A DNA stretch of 9,088 bases from CAG-170 sp022779365. GTDB taxonomy: Bacteria > Bacillota > Clostridia > Oscillospirales > Oscillospiraceae. Position 1 is the first letter of the stretch. Each line of letters opens with the position of its first letter. A program made the translations under genes and the position numbers. Below the pieces are notes generated by a model. The model was not told the DNA's origin. It saw only the letters and a program-made list of their open reading frames with translations, and ran no database searches. The stretch spans positions 1 through 9,088 of the forward strand of contig JALFSI010000054.1 of assembly GCA_022779365.1 (NCBI GenBank), given 5' to 3'. Of the stretch, positions 1-7,420 are shown piece after piece.

Positions 1-1
1 T

Positions 2-22
2 AAAAAGCTTGAAGAGCTTTTT
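2..22. terminator. Small hairpin at left edge, possible terminator
   Basis: AAAAAGCT (2-9) pairs perfectly with AGCTTTTT (15-22) around a 5-base loop. The stem is A/T-rich apart from two G-C pairs and ends in a T-run, so it could end a plus-strand gene lying left of the window. That gene is not visible, so the role is inferred. Confidence 0.4.
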
Positions 23-25
23 ATA

Positions 26-132
26 GCGCCAACGGCGCGTCAGATTCTGCATGAGACGGCGCAGCGTGCATTCGCACGATGCGAGTGTGCGTAGCACACG
101 GGATTCTTGATTCAATATTTTAATCAAGAATC
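26..132. repeat. Chain of short inverted repeats (intergenic hairpin array)
   Basis: Four perfect hairpins follow one another with almost no spacer between some of them: GCGCC/GGCGC (26-38, 3-base loop), CGTGC/GCACG (65-78, 4-base loop), GTGTGC/GCACAC (85-99, 3-base loop) and the longest, GATTCTTGATT/AATCAAGAATC (102-112 with 122-132, 9-base loop). No open reading frame with a ribosome binding site covers the stretch. It lies downstream of the minus-strand SPFH terminator. It may be a dispersed intergenic repeat or a structured RNA; the sequence does not decide which. Confidence 0.55.
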
Positions 133-156
133 AGTATAAGAATGTCCCATTTTCAA

Positions 157-195
157 AATCTCCCCCGGCTTTCGACCAGAAAGCCGGGGGAGATT
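157..195 (-). terminator. Strong rho-independent terminator of the nfeD-SPFH operon
   Basis: AATCTCCCCCGGCTTTC (157-173) is perfectly complementary to the segment at 179-195, giving a 17-bp stem with a 5-base loop. It begins immediately after the stop codon of the SPFH gene (197-199). Read on the minus strand, the stem is followed by ATTTTGAAAA, a weak U-tract. Placement and stability make it the operon terminator. Confidence 0.88.
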
Positions 196-196
196 C

Positions 197-1117
197 TTAT
201 TTCTTCGCACTCTCCACGATGCCGCTTGCCAGACCGGCGAGTCCTTGGAGCTCGGAGGGGATGATGATCTTGGTCGCCTGACCGTCGGCGATCTTCTGCA
301 TCGCCTCGAGCGCCTTGAGGCGCAGGACCTGATCGTTCGGTGCTTTTTCGTTGAGCATCGCCAGCGAATCCGCCAGCGCCTGCTGCACGGCGCGGATCGC
401 CTGCGCCTCGCCGTCTGCTTTCAGGATGGCGGATTCCTTTTCCGCCTCGGCGCGGAGGATCGCCGCCTGCTTTTCGGCGTCCGCCTTCAGGATCGCCGCC
501 TCCTTTTCGCCCTCGGCGACGAGGATCTGGCTGTGCTTCGCGCCCTCCGCCTGCAGGATCGCCTGCCGGCGGTCGCGCTCCGCCTTCATCTGCTTTTCCA
601 TGGAGTTCTGGATGTCCTGCGGCGGCAGGATGTTTTTGAGCTCCACGCGATTGACCTTGATGCCCCACGGGTCGGTCGCTTCGTCCAAAATCGCGCGCAT
701 CCGGGTGTTGATAACGTCGCGCGAGGTGAGCGTCTGGTCAAGCTCCAGATCGCCGATGATGTTGCGCAGCGTCGTCGCCGTGAGGGTCTCCATCGCCATC
801 ATCGGATGCTCCACGCCGTAGGCGTACAGCTTGGGGTCGGTGATCTGAAAATACACGACGGTGTCGATCTGCATGGTGACGTTGTCCTTGGTGATGACGG
901 GCTGGGGCGGGTAATCGAGCACCTGCTCCTTGAGGCTCACCTTTTTTGCCACGCGCTCAATGAACGGGGCCTTGAAGTGGATGCCGACCTGCCAGACCTT
1001 GCTGAACGCGCCGAGGCGCTCCACAACGTAGGCGCGCGACTGCTGGACGACGACGATATTGCGGACGATGATGAGCAAAACGATGAGAACGAGGACGAGG
1101 GGGATGATCCATTCCAT
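197..1117 (-). CDS. SPFH/band 7 (stomatin/paraslipin-like) membrane protein
   Basis: A 306-residue protein with one N-terminal membrane anchor (residues about 3-24), an SPFH/PHB domain (about 25-175, with the family-typical VQQSRAYVVERLG and FQITDPKLYAYGV stretches) and an Ala/Glu/Lys-rich coiled coil (about 176-245), then a hydrophobic Gly/Leu-rich tail. Proteins of this family form large oligomeric rings on the cytoplasmic membrane and are linked to lipid microdomains and membrane-protein quality control. The closest named type is the paraslipin/QmcA-like group. Residues 182-236 form five consecutive 11-residue repeats. The start is supported by AAAGGAG seven bases upstream of the ATG. It lies 18 bases downstream of the nfeD-like gene; the two families are known to pair in operons. 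The family call is secure; the exact cellular task is not. Confidence 0.94.
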   Translation of the reverse strand: MEWIIPLVLVLIVLLIIVRNIVVVQQSRAYVVERLGAFSKVWQVGIHFKAPFIERVAKKVSLKEQVLDYPPQPVITKDNVTMQIDTVVYFQITDPKLYAYGVEHPMMAMETLTATTLRNIIGDLELDQTLTSRDVINTRMRAILDEATDPWGIKVNRVELKNILPPQDIQNSMEKQMKAERDRRQAILQAEGAKHSQILVAEGEKEAAILKADAEKQAAILRAEAEKESAILKADGEAQAIRAVQQALADSLAMLNEKAPNDQVLRLKALEAMQKIADGQATKIIIPSELQGLAGLASGIVESAKK

Positions 1118-1135
1118 GGGCTTTCTCCTTTCAGG

Positions 1136-1585
1136 TCACAGCTTGGCTTTTTCTTCTGCGGGCGCAACAAAAAGCTTTGCGCCCTCAATGCGTTCGATGG
1201 TCACGAGCGCGCCGACGGGGATGACGGCGTCCGACGGGGCTTTGGCGGTCCATTCCACGCCGTTTACCCTGACCGCGCCGGTCTCGTGCAGGTTGTCCAC
1301 CGCTTCGGTGACGAGCACCTGCCGCCCGAGCAGGCGGTCGGCATTCGTGCGCTCGCGGCGCTTTTTGGTGGTCTTTTTCGCAAGCGGCAGAAAAACCGCC
1401 AGCAGCACGCCGGACGTGAGCACGAACACGGCAAGCTGCGCCGGTACGCCCCAGCCCAGAAACGACGCGCCGAGCGCCAGCAGCGCCCCGCCCACGAACC
1501 AGACCGACACCAGACTGACCGTTGCCGCTTCCGCGACGGCAAACACGACCGCCGCAATGATCCAGACGATCGCCATTGCAGGCAT
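1136..1585 (-). CDS. NfeD-like membrane protein with C-terminal OB fold
   Basis: About 149 residues: three hydrophobic segments in the first 70 residues (a short AMAIVWIIAAVVFAVAEA helix, then two more), a basic KKTTKKRRER linker, and a C-terminal beta-rich domain (about 80-140, containing LLGRQVLVTEAV and RVNGVEW) typical of the NfeD soluble OB-fold domain. It lacks the ClpP-like protease domain of long NfeD proteins, so it is the short type. The ATG at 1585 is chosen because AAAGGAGGG lies 8 bases upstream, and because the operon promoter overlaps the 23 extra codons a longer frame from 1654 would need. The product is expected to act in the membrane with the SPFH protein encoded 18 bases downstream. 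The function of the pair is known only in outline (membrane organisation and quality control). Confidence 0.9.
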   Translation of the reverse strand: MPAMAIVWIIAAVVFAVAEAATVSLVSVWFVGGALLALGASFLGWGVPAQLAVFVLTSGVLLAVFLPLAKKTTKKRRERTNADRLLGRQVLVTEAVDNLHETGAVRVNGVEWTAKAPSDAVIPVGALVTIERIEGAKLFVAPAEEKAKL

Positions 1586-1624
1586 CCGCGATCCCTCCTT
1601 TTTCAGGCGATAGTTTACGCTTTC

Positions 1625-1654
1625 AGTATAGCACGACGCCTGACGGTCTGTCAT
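1625..1654 (-). promoter_or_regulatory. Sigma-A-type promoter for the nfeD-SPFH operon
   Basis: On the minus strand ATGACA (1649-1654, five of six matches to TTGACA) and TATACT (1625-1630, five of six matches to TATAAT) are separated by 18 bases. Transcription would begin near 1618, about 33 bases ahead of the ATG at 1585. Confidence 0.75.
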
Positions 1655-1705
1655 CTTATTTTTTCTTTAATAATTATTTGCTGCCCTCAAAAATTTACAT
1701 TTTGT

Positions 1706-1734
1706 TTGCCGATTCGTCGTTCATTTGATATAGT
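1706..1734 (+). promoter_or_regulatory. Probable promoter for the rlmL-like/lipid kinase genes
   Basis: TTGCCG (1706-1711) and TATAGT (1729-1734) are 17 bases apart. A second -10-like TATACT overlaps at 1734-1739 but has no matching -35. It lies in the divergent intergenic region, about 62 bases before the methyltransferase start. The -35 box is weak (four of six), so confidence is moderate. Confidence 0.5.
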
Positions 1735-1795
1735 ATACTGGAAATACTGTGCCGCACGGAAAACGATACGCGCGGCGGCATGATGGGAGATACGG

Positions 1796-2911
1796 ATGAT
1801 GGAAAAAATGACATTCTGCGTGCCGTGCCTGTTTGGGCTGGAGGGGCTGGTGGGCGATGAGCTGCGCCGGCTGGAGCCGGAGGATGTGCGCGTGGAGGAC
1901 CGGCGCGTGTTCTTTGCGGGCGATCTGGCTGCGATGGCAAGGGCGAACCTCTGCTGCCGCATGGGGGAGCGGGTGATGATCCTGCTTGCCAAGGGGCAGG
2001 TGCGCAGCTTTGAGGAGCTGTTCCAGCTTGTCAAAAACGCGCCGCTGGAGCGCTTTATCCCCAAGGACGGGGCGTTCCCCGTCAAGGGGTACAGCCTGTC
2101 GAGCCAGCTCCACTCCGTGCCGGACTGTCAGGCGATCGCAAAAAAAGCGGCGGTGACGCGGCTGGGCGAGAAATACGGGATGTCGTGGCTGCCGGAGACG
2201 GGCGCGGCGTATCCGCTCCGCTTTTCGATCCTGAAGGACGAGTGCGAGCTGTTTTTGGACACGACGGGCGCTAGCCTGCACAAGCGCGGCTACCGCGAGA
2301 CGGCGAATCTCGCGCCGCTGCATGAGACGATGGCGGCGGCGATGGTGAACCTCGCGCGCTATCGCGGGCGCGATTTCTTCTGGGACCCGTTCTGCGGCTC
2401 GGGCACGATCTGCATCGAGGCGGCGATGATCGCGCTGAACCGCGCGCCGGGGCTGCGGCGCAGCTTTGCGGCGGAAAAATGGGCGTGCGTGCCGCAGGAG
2501 GTCTGGCGCACGGAGCGCACGGCGGCGATGGACCGCGAATACCGCGGCGACTACCGCATCCTCGGCACGGACATCGACCCCGAAGCGCTGGCAATTGCAC
2601 GCGACAACGCGCGCAAGGCGGGTGTGGAAAAGCTCATCGAGTTCCGCGAAGCGGACGCGACCAAAATGAGCCTGCCGTGCGACCGCGGCGTGATCGTCTG
2701 CAACCCGCCCTACGGCGAGCGGATGCTCGAGCAGCGCAGCGCGCAGCAGCTCTACCGCGCGCTGGGGCGGCATCTGAAATTCTCCGACGGCTGGAAAAAA
2801 TACATCATCTCCTCCGAGCCGGAATTTGAGCACTATTACGGCAGGCAGGCGGTCAAAAAGAGAAAGCTCTACAACGGTCGCCTGCAATGTAATGTTTATA
2901 TGTACTACTGA
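1796..2911 (+). CDS. THUMP-domain class I RNA methyltransferase (RlmL/YpsC-like, 23S rRNA guanine-N2)
   Basis: A 371-residue protein of the COG0116 family. The N-terminal part (about 1-160) matches the ferredoxin-like plus THUMP RNA-binding region. The Rossmann methyltransferase domain (about 165-371) carries motif I, DPFCGSGTICIEAA (197-210, SAM binding), the acidic motif II GTDIDPEA (257-264) and the catalytic NPPYGER (303-309) typical of guanine/adenine N-methyltransferases. The C-terminal KRKLYNGRLQC block is also characteristic. In Escherichia coli the RlmL half methylates G2445 of 23S rRNA; this protein lacks the extra RlmK domain, as in Gram-positive YpsC. Two ATGs stand in tandem (1796 and 1799); GGGAGA at 1785-1790 fits either. 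It shares a transcript with the next gene, 12 bases downstream. The family is certain; the exact target base is inferred. Confidence 0.93.
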   Translation: MMEKMTFCVPCLFGLEGLVGDELRRLEPEDVRVEDRRVFFAGDLAAMARANLCCRMGERVMILLAKGQVRSFEELFQLVKNAPLERFIPKDGAFPVKGYSLSSQLHSVPDCQAIAKKAAVTRLGEKYGMSWLPETGAAYPLRFSILKDECELFLDTTGASLHKRGYRETANLAPLHETMAAAMVNLARYRGRDFFWDPFCGSGTICIEAAMIALNRAPGLRRSFAAEKWACVPQEVWRTERTAAMDREYRGDYRILGTDIDPEALAIARDNARKAGVEKLIEFREADATKMSLPCDRGVIVCNPPYGERMLEQRSAQQLYRALGRHLKFSDGWKKYIISSEPEFEHYYGRQAVKKRKLYNGRLQCNVYMYY

Positions 2912-2923
2912 GGGGGCAGCGCC

Positions 2924-3856
2924 ATGAAGCATCTGTTCATCATCAATCCCGCGGCGGGAAAATACGATCATACAAAGGAATACGCCCAGACCGCCGAGCG
3001 CGTGCTGCGCAAGTATGATCTGGAATACGAGCTCGCGCTGTCCACCGAGCCGGGCGACTGCGAGGTCATCGCGCGGCGCGCCGCCGAGACGGGCGAAGAG
3101 CTGCGCATCTACGCCTGCGGCGGCGACGGCACGCTCAACGAGGTCGTGTGCGGCGCGGCGGGGTTTGAAAACGTCGCCATCACGCATTTTCCGGGCGGAT
3201 CGGGCAACGATTTTATCAAAATTTTCTCCGAGACCGAGCCGTTCCATCACCTGGAGCGTCTGCTCGACTGTGAGGAGACGCGCGTCGATCTCATCCGCTG
3301 CAACGGGCGCTACTCGGTGAACATCCTCTCGATGGGGCTGGACGCGCGCGTGGGCACGGAAATTGCGAAGTATAAACGTCTGCCGCTGGTATCCGGGTCG
3401 GGCGCGTATGCGATGTCGCTGGTGGTGAACCTGATGAAGGGTCTGAGCCAGCCGATGACCGTGGTGCTGGACGGCAAGACCGTCGCGCGCGGGCAGCAGA
3501 CGCTCGTGTGCGTGTGCAACGGGCGCTGGTACGGCGGCGGCTACAACCCCGTACCAACGGCAGAGCCGGACGACGGGCTGCTGGACGTGCTGGTGGTGGA
3601 AAAGCTGAGCTTGGCGAACGTGTCGAGCCTGCTTAAAAAGTATCAGCAGGGGCGCTGGCAGGAGTGCGGCGGCAAGATCCACCACTTCCGCTGCCGCTCC
3701 GCCGAAATTCTCTGCGAAAAGGAATCCGTCGTGAACGTGGACGGCGAGGCGCTGTACACTAAACGCGCCGAGATCGCCGTCGTGCCGAAGGCGCTGCGCT
3801 TCTTCTACCCGAAGGGGCTGACCTTCAGCGCGGAAAAATTCACAGTTGCGACATAA
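2924..3856 (+). CDS. Diacylglycerol kinase-like lipid kinase (DagK/BmrU/YegS family)
   Basis: A 310-residue cytoplasmic lipid kinase. The nucleotide-binding signature CGGDGTLNEVV (65-75) and PGGSGNDF (90-97) define the DAGK catalytic domain. The second domain carries GLDARVG (138-144), NGRWYGGGYNPVP (199-211), DDGLLDVL (216-223) and the conserved VDGE (272-275). Family members phosphorylate diacylglycerol or related lipids with ATP, recycling diacylglycerol to phosphatidic acid in Gram-positive phospholipid and lipoteichoic acid turnover. The length is typical. Its ribosome binding site GAGGGGG (2910-2916) overlaps the upstream stop codon, 7 bases before the ATG, so it is probably co-expressed with the methyltransferase. 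No terminator is visible after it; the groES promoter begins only 18 bases beyond its stop. The exact substrate cannot be read from the sequence. Confidence 0.92.
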   Translation: MKHLFIINPAAGKYDHTKEYAQTAERVLRKYDLEYELALSTEPGDCEVIARRAAETGEELRIYACGGDGTLNEVVCGAAGFENVAITHFPGGSGNDFIKIFSETEPFHHLERLLDCEETRVDLIRCNGRYSVNILSMGLDARVGTEIAKYKRLPLVSGSGAYAMSLVVNLMKGLSQPMTVVLDGKTVARGQQTLVCVCNGRWYGGGYNPVPTAEPDDGLLDVLVVEKLSLANVSSLLKKYQQGRWQECGGKIHHFRCRSAEILCEKESVVNVDGEALYTKRAEIAVVPKALRFFYPKGLTFSAEKFTVAT

Positions 3857-3874
3857 AATTCCCCAAAAACCCTC

Positions 3875-3902
3875 TTGACATTTTGAGCAAAGCGGGTATT
3901 AT
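3875..3902 (+). promoter_or_regulatory. groES-groEL promoter (sigma-A type)
   Basis: A perfect TTGACA -35 box (3875-3880) and TATTAT -10 box (3897-3902) are separated by 16 bases, which places the start of transcription near 3909, just at the left edge of the CIRCE operator. The overlap explains how HrcA would block initiation. Confidence 0.88.
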
Positions 3903-3910
3903 ATATCATG

Positions 3911-3937
3911 TTAGCACTCATGATAAGCGAGTGCTAA
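3911..3937 (+). promoter_or_regulatory. CIRCE operator (HrcA binding site)
   Basis: TTAGCACTC (3911-3919), nine bases, then GAGTGCTAA (3929-3937): an exact match to the CIRCE consensus with its standard 9-base spacer. It predicts heat-shock control of groESL by the HrcA repressor, which is encoded elsewhere. Confidence 0.98.
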
Positions 3938-3952
3938 AAGCATGGTAAATTC

Positions 3953-3966
3953 GCGGCGCATGCCGC
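3953..3966 (+). promoter_or_regulatory. Small leader hairpin before groES
   Basis: GCGGC (3953-3957) and GCCGC (3962-3966) pair around a GCAT loop in the untranslated leader, 12 bases before the Shine-Dalgarno sequence GAGGAGGT (3979-3986). It may stabilise the leader; no regulatory role is shown. Confidence 0.35.
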
Positions 3967-3993
3967 ACGCACAATAACGAGGAGGTAACTGTT

Positions 3994-4266
3994 ATGAAAC
4001 TGAAGCCGCTGGCAGACAATGTGCTGCTGAAGAGATTTGAGGCTGAAGAAAAGACCGCGTCCGGGATCATCCTGTCCACGGCGACGAAGGAAAAGTCCGT
4101 GGTCTCCGAGGTCATCGCCGCAGGTCCGGGCACGAAGGACGTGCCCATGACCGTGAAGAAGGGCGACAAGGTCGTGACCGGCAAGTTCTCCGGGCAGGAG
4201 CTCAAGCTCGACGGCGAGGATTACACCATCTGCAAGCTCGCCGACATCCTGGCAATCGTGGAATAA
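3994..4266 (+). CDS. groES: Co-chaperonin GroES (Cpn10)
   Basis: A 90-residue Cpn10. It starts with the family-typical MKLKPLADNVLLKR, has the mobile loop that contacts GroEL at about residues 17-35 (EEKTASGIILSTATKEKS, including the conserved GIIL), the GPG turn near residues 44-46, and ends in the usual CKLADILAIVE beta strand. Seven copies cap the GroEL ring and close the folding chamber in the cytoplasm. A full-strength GAGGAGGT lies 7 bases upstream of the ATG. It is the first gene of a CIRCE-controlled operon with groEL 15 bases downstream. Confidence 0.98.
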   Translation: MKLKPLADNVLLKRFEAEEKTASGIILSTATKEKSVVSEVIAAGPGTKDVPMTVKKGDKVVTGKFSGQELKLDGEDYTICKLADILAIVE

Positions 4267-4281
4267 AGGAGATTTTGAATC

Positions 4282-5922
<1,641 letters not shown>

Positions 5923-5976
5923 GAGACACCGCAAAGCCTTGAAATTGCTTGATTTTTTGAATGCAGAAAAGCGGAT

Positions 5977-6003
5977 TTACGCCAAACTTACGCCACTTAC
6001 GCC
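5977..6003. repeat. Three short direct repeats TTACGCC behind groEL
   Basis: TTACGCCA occurs at 5977-5984, 5988-5995 and 5997-6004, between the groEL stop and its terminator and at the point where composition changes from the GC-rich core to the accessory region. The spacing is irregular (11 and 9 bases). It may mark an old recombination boundary; no matching copy is visible elsewhere in the window. Confidence 0.4.
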
Positions 6004-6032
6004 AAAAATTCAAGCGCATTATAGGGTAACAG

Positions 6033-6072
6033 AAATCGGCGCCTGCCTTAAAAAGCAGGTGCCGATTTTTTC
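6033..6072 (+). terminator. groESL terminator, convergent with the minus-strand operon
   Basis: AAATCGGCGCCTGC (6033-6046) pairs with GCAGGTGCCGATTT (6055-6068) through 14 pairs, one of them G-U, with an 8-base loop, followed by a run of T to 6071. It is a standard rho-independent terminator for groEL. It starts 2 bases past the stop of the converging minus-strand gene (6074-6076), so it can probably serve both directions, more weakly on the minus strand where no full U-tract follows. Confidence 0.88.
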
Positions 6073-6073
6073 C

Positions 6074-6337
6074 TTATTTGCGTTTCTTTTTGCCTTTCCC
6101 GTGCTGCAACTGTGGTTTTGCTTTCCCTCGCTGGTTGCTGGGGCTTTTCAGGTACTTGGACTTTTTAAGTCCGCTAATGATTGAAACAAACTCTTCCTTC
6201 GTGAGCGCATCGTAATCAAGTCCGATGGTTGCAAGATACGCTCGGATTTTCTTTTCCTCAGAACTACCCTCGAAGTTCATCGCATCCTGCAACTGCCCCT
6301 GTACGGTTGCTACGAGGGAGCTTTCATCCGCAGTCAT
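6074..6337 (-). CDS. Small lysine-rich protein coupled to the XRE regulator
   Basis: An 87-residue protein of unknown function. The first two thirds are acidic and helical in character (MTADESSLVATVQGQLQDAM, then a segment ending in ALTKEEFVSIISGLKK). The last 20 or so residues are extremely basic (KGKKKRK at the end), suggesting nucleic-acid contact or simply a charged tail. Its ATG overlaps the stop codon of the upstream regulator in the sequence ATGA (6334-6337), and no good Shine-Dalgarno sequence precedes it, so translation is probably coupled. That coupling argues it is a genuine gene and a functional partner of the regulator. No catalytic motif, signal peptide or membrane segment is visible. 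The function is not recognised. Confidence 0.72.
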   Translation of the reverse strand: MTADESSLVATVQGQLQDAMNFEGSSEEKKIRAYLATIGLDYDALTKEEFVSIISGLKKSKYLKSPSNQRGKAKPQLQHGKGKKKRK

Positions 6338-6918
6338 AGTGTCGGATGCTGCTCTCGAATGTCACGGAGGATACCTTTCAGATCATCTGCAATCAAGCTT
6401 CCGAAATACTCATCCTCTCTGATCTGCGCGACTTCCAGCGTCCGCAGGTGCAGATCATTTTCCTCGCCGCCGTTTTTCATCAATCCCATCTGCCGGACTG
6501 CTTCCAGCACGGCGTTCATATTGTTGACGCGCATATCTGCGATCCGGTCAACGTAAATCTCGGCGTCCAGCATGAAACGCTGGAAATCCTTGTGGCAGAT
6601 CAGCTCCGACAGCAGCCGATGGTTGAACTTGCCTGTTTTCAATACTTCGATTGCATCATCACCCAAATGCAGAGCGCCCAGCTCTGCGTTTGGGTGATTT
6701 TTTTGTTCTGTCAGCCCCAGCAGGTAATCGGTGGACACGCCGTAGAACTTTGCCAGCTCCACCATGCTGAACGGGCTGATGTCCTTAAAATCATCGGCTT
6801 CGTATTTTCCCAGCGCAGACTTTGAAATACCTGTTTCCGCAGAAAGATGTTCCAGTGTCAGACTGTGCTCTACGCGCAGGTCTTTCAGCCGTTCCTGAAT
6901 GGTGAGTTTTGGCTGCAT
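6334..6918 (-). CDS. XRE-family HTH transcriptional regulator with C-terminal helical domain
   Basis: A 194-residue protein. Residues about 7-67 form a Cro/C1-type helix-turn-helix: the recognition part reads LSAETGISKSALGKYE and the domain ends in the family-typical LAKFYGVSTDYLLGL. Residues about 88-190 are a separate helical domain with no recognised enzymatic motif, perhaps for dimerisation or ligand sensing. The start is supported by GGGAGGA (RBS) 8-9 bases before the ATG at 6918. Regulators of this build are common in integrative elements and prophages of Clostridia, where they control their own operon. The stop overlaps the next gene by 4 bases. The DNA encoding the linker between the two domains (residues about 74-87) is a long palindrome with a T-run on the opposite strand. 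The family call is secure; the regulon is unknown. Confidence 0.88.
   Translation of the reverse strand: MQPKLTIQERLKDLRVEHSLTLEHLSAETGISKSALGKYEADDFKDISPFSMVELAKFYGVSTDYLLGLTEQKNHPNAELGALHLGDDAIEVLKTGKFNHRLLSELICHKDFQRFMLDAEIYVDRIADMRVNNMNAVLEAVRQMGLMKNGGEENDLHLRTLEVAQIREDEYFGSLIADDLKGILRDIREQHPTL
6658..6704 (+). terminator. Terminator-shaped hairpin antisense to the XRE gene
   Basis: The segment 6658-6675 pairs with 6681-6698 through 18 pairs (one T-G) around the 5-base loop GCCCA, and is followed on the plus strand by an unbroken T-run (6698-6704). The arms include CACCCAAATGCAGAG and CTCTGCGTTTGGGTG. Shape and orientation are those of a rho-independent terminator for plus-strand transcripts, but it lies wholly inside the minus-strand regulator gene. 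The structure is directly visible; that it terminates transcription in the cell is inferred. Confidence 0.6.
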
Positions 6919-6978
6919 AGCGGTGTCCTCCCTTCAATTTTCTGCCCTTTCCGGTCTTGTCCATAAGCGTGGAAATCT

Positions 6979-7000
6979 GCGTTTTCCGGCGCGTTTTCCG
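6979..7000. repeat. Tandem 10-bp direct repeat, candidate XRE operator
   Basis: GCGTTTTCCG occurs at 6979-6988 and exactly again at 6991-7000, a 12-base period, 61 bases before the XRE start codon. A shorter related TTTCCGG lies at 6948-6954. Spaced direct repeats in a leader next to an HTH gene are plausible autoregulatory binding sites, but nothing else proves it. Confidence 0.4.
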
Positions 7001-7023
7001 ACCTCTTGGATATACGGGAGAGG

Positions 7024-7053
7024 GCTATATTTTTCGCTAAAATGGTCTTGCAA
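7024..7053 (-). promoter_or_regulatory. Weak promoter candidate for the XRE operon
   Basis: On the minus strand TTGCAA (7048-7053) and TATAGC (7024-7029) are 18 bases apart, each with four of six consensus bases. Transcription would start near 7017 and run through the tandem repeat at 6979-7000 before reaching the ATG at 6918. It is the best match I see, but weak. Confidence 0.3.
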
Positions 7054-7216
7054 TCGCACCTGAACCTTGAAAATTGCATGACCGTCCGAACGGGATATGT
7101 TCTCTGGCGAAGTGCCGCATCCAGCGCACCAAGGAGAACGAAACGCCGGGAGCGATCCTCCGGGCAGGAACGACGTTCGGAAAGAGCGGCAAAATCGAAA
7201 GTCAAAATCAAAGCAA

Positions 7217-7325
7217 GTGAAAACGGCGAAATAGTTTTCTGCTCTGTGCGGTTATCTGCACGGAATAGAGCGCTATTCAGCAGTGAATGACGCTTGTCGT
7301 TCAACATGATATTTCGCCGTTTCAC
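7217..7325. repeat. Multi-branched palindromic element (structured RNA or MITE-like)
   Basis: GTGAAAACGGCGAAATA (7217-7233) pairs with TATTTCGCCGTTTCAC (7310-7325) with one bulged A. Inside, CTGCT (7239-7243) pairs with AGCAG (7279-7283) and encloses two abutting hairpins, 7244-7263 (CTGTGC/GCACGG, one G-U) and 7264-7277 (AATAG/CTATT). A further 8-bp hairpin with a GCTT loop spans 7284-7303 (TGAATGAC/GTCGTTCA, one G-U). The helices adjoin almost without unpaired bases. GCAA stands directly outside both ends (7213-7216 and 7326-7329), as a 4-bp target duplication would. It could be a structured non-coding RNA or a miniature transposable element; the identity is unknown. Confidence 0.5.
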
Positions 7326-7420
7326 GCAAAGACACATCAAACGGCAAAAGCGGAAGGTGTCGCCTGTGACCAACGCATCATCGGCAGTATTTCCAGCCGA
7401 AAGCCGTGCATCAAAAACCA

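Noticed and set aside
245..1783. A 512-codon plus-strand frame opposite the SPFH and NfeD genes
   Set aside because: It is a GC-rich shadow frame without a ribosome binding site; the minus-strand genes have clear family motifs, a promoter and a terminator.
1721..3685. A 654-codon open frame on the minus strand opposite the methyltransferase and lipid kinase
   Set aside because: Its composition is Arg/Ala/His-rich shadow coding; the opposite strand carries two unmistakable enzymes with motifs and ribosome binding sites.
5977..6003. TTACGCC repeats considered as a CRISPR remnant
   Set aside because: Units are only 7-8 bases, spacing is 9-11 bases and no cas gene is nearby, so it is not a CRISPR array.
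5939..6184. An 81-codon plus-strand frame behind groEL
   Set aside because: It reads straight through the groESL terminator and into the opposite strand of the small lysine-rich gene; no ribosome binding site.
7006..7290. A 94-codon plus-strand frame in the same gap
   Set aside because: It is rich in Arg and Ser, has no ribosome binding site and ends inside the palindromic element; probably not coding.
7217..7325. Palindromic element considered as a tRNA gene
   Set aside because: The branched fold is only superficially cloverleaf-like; there is no T-loop consensus, acceptor end or 7-base anticodon loop in the right place.
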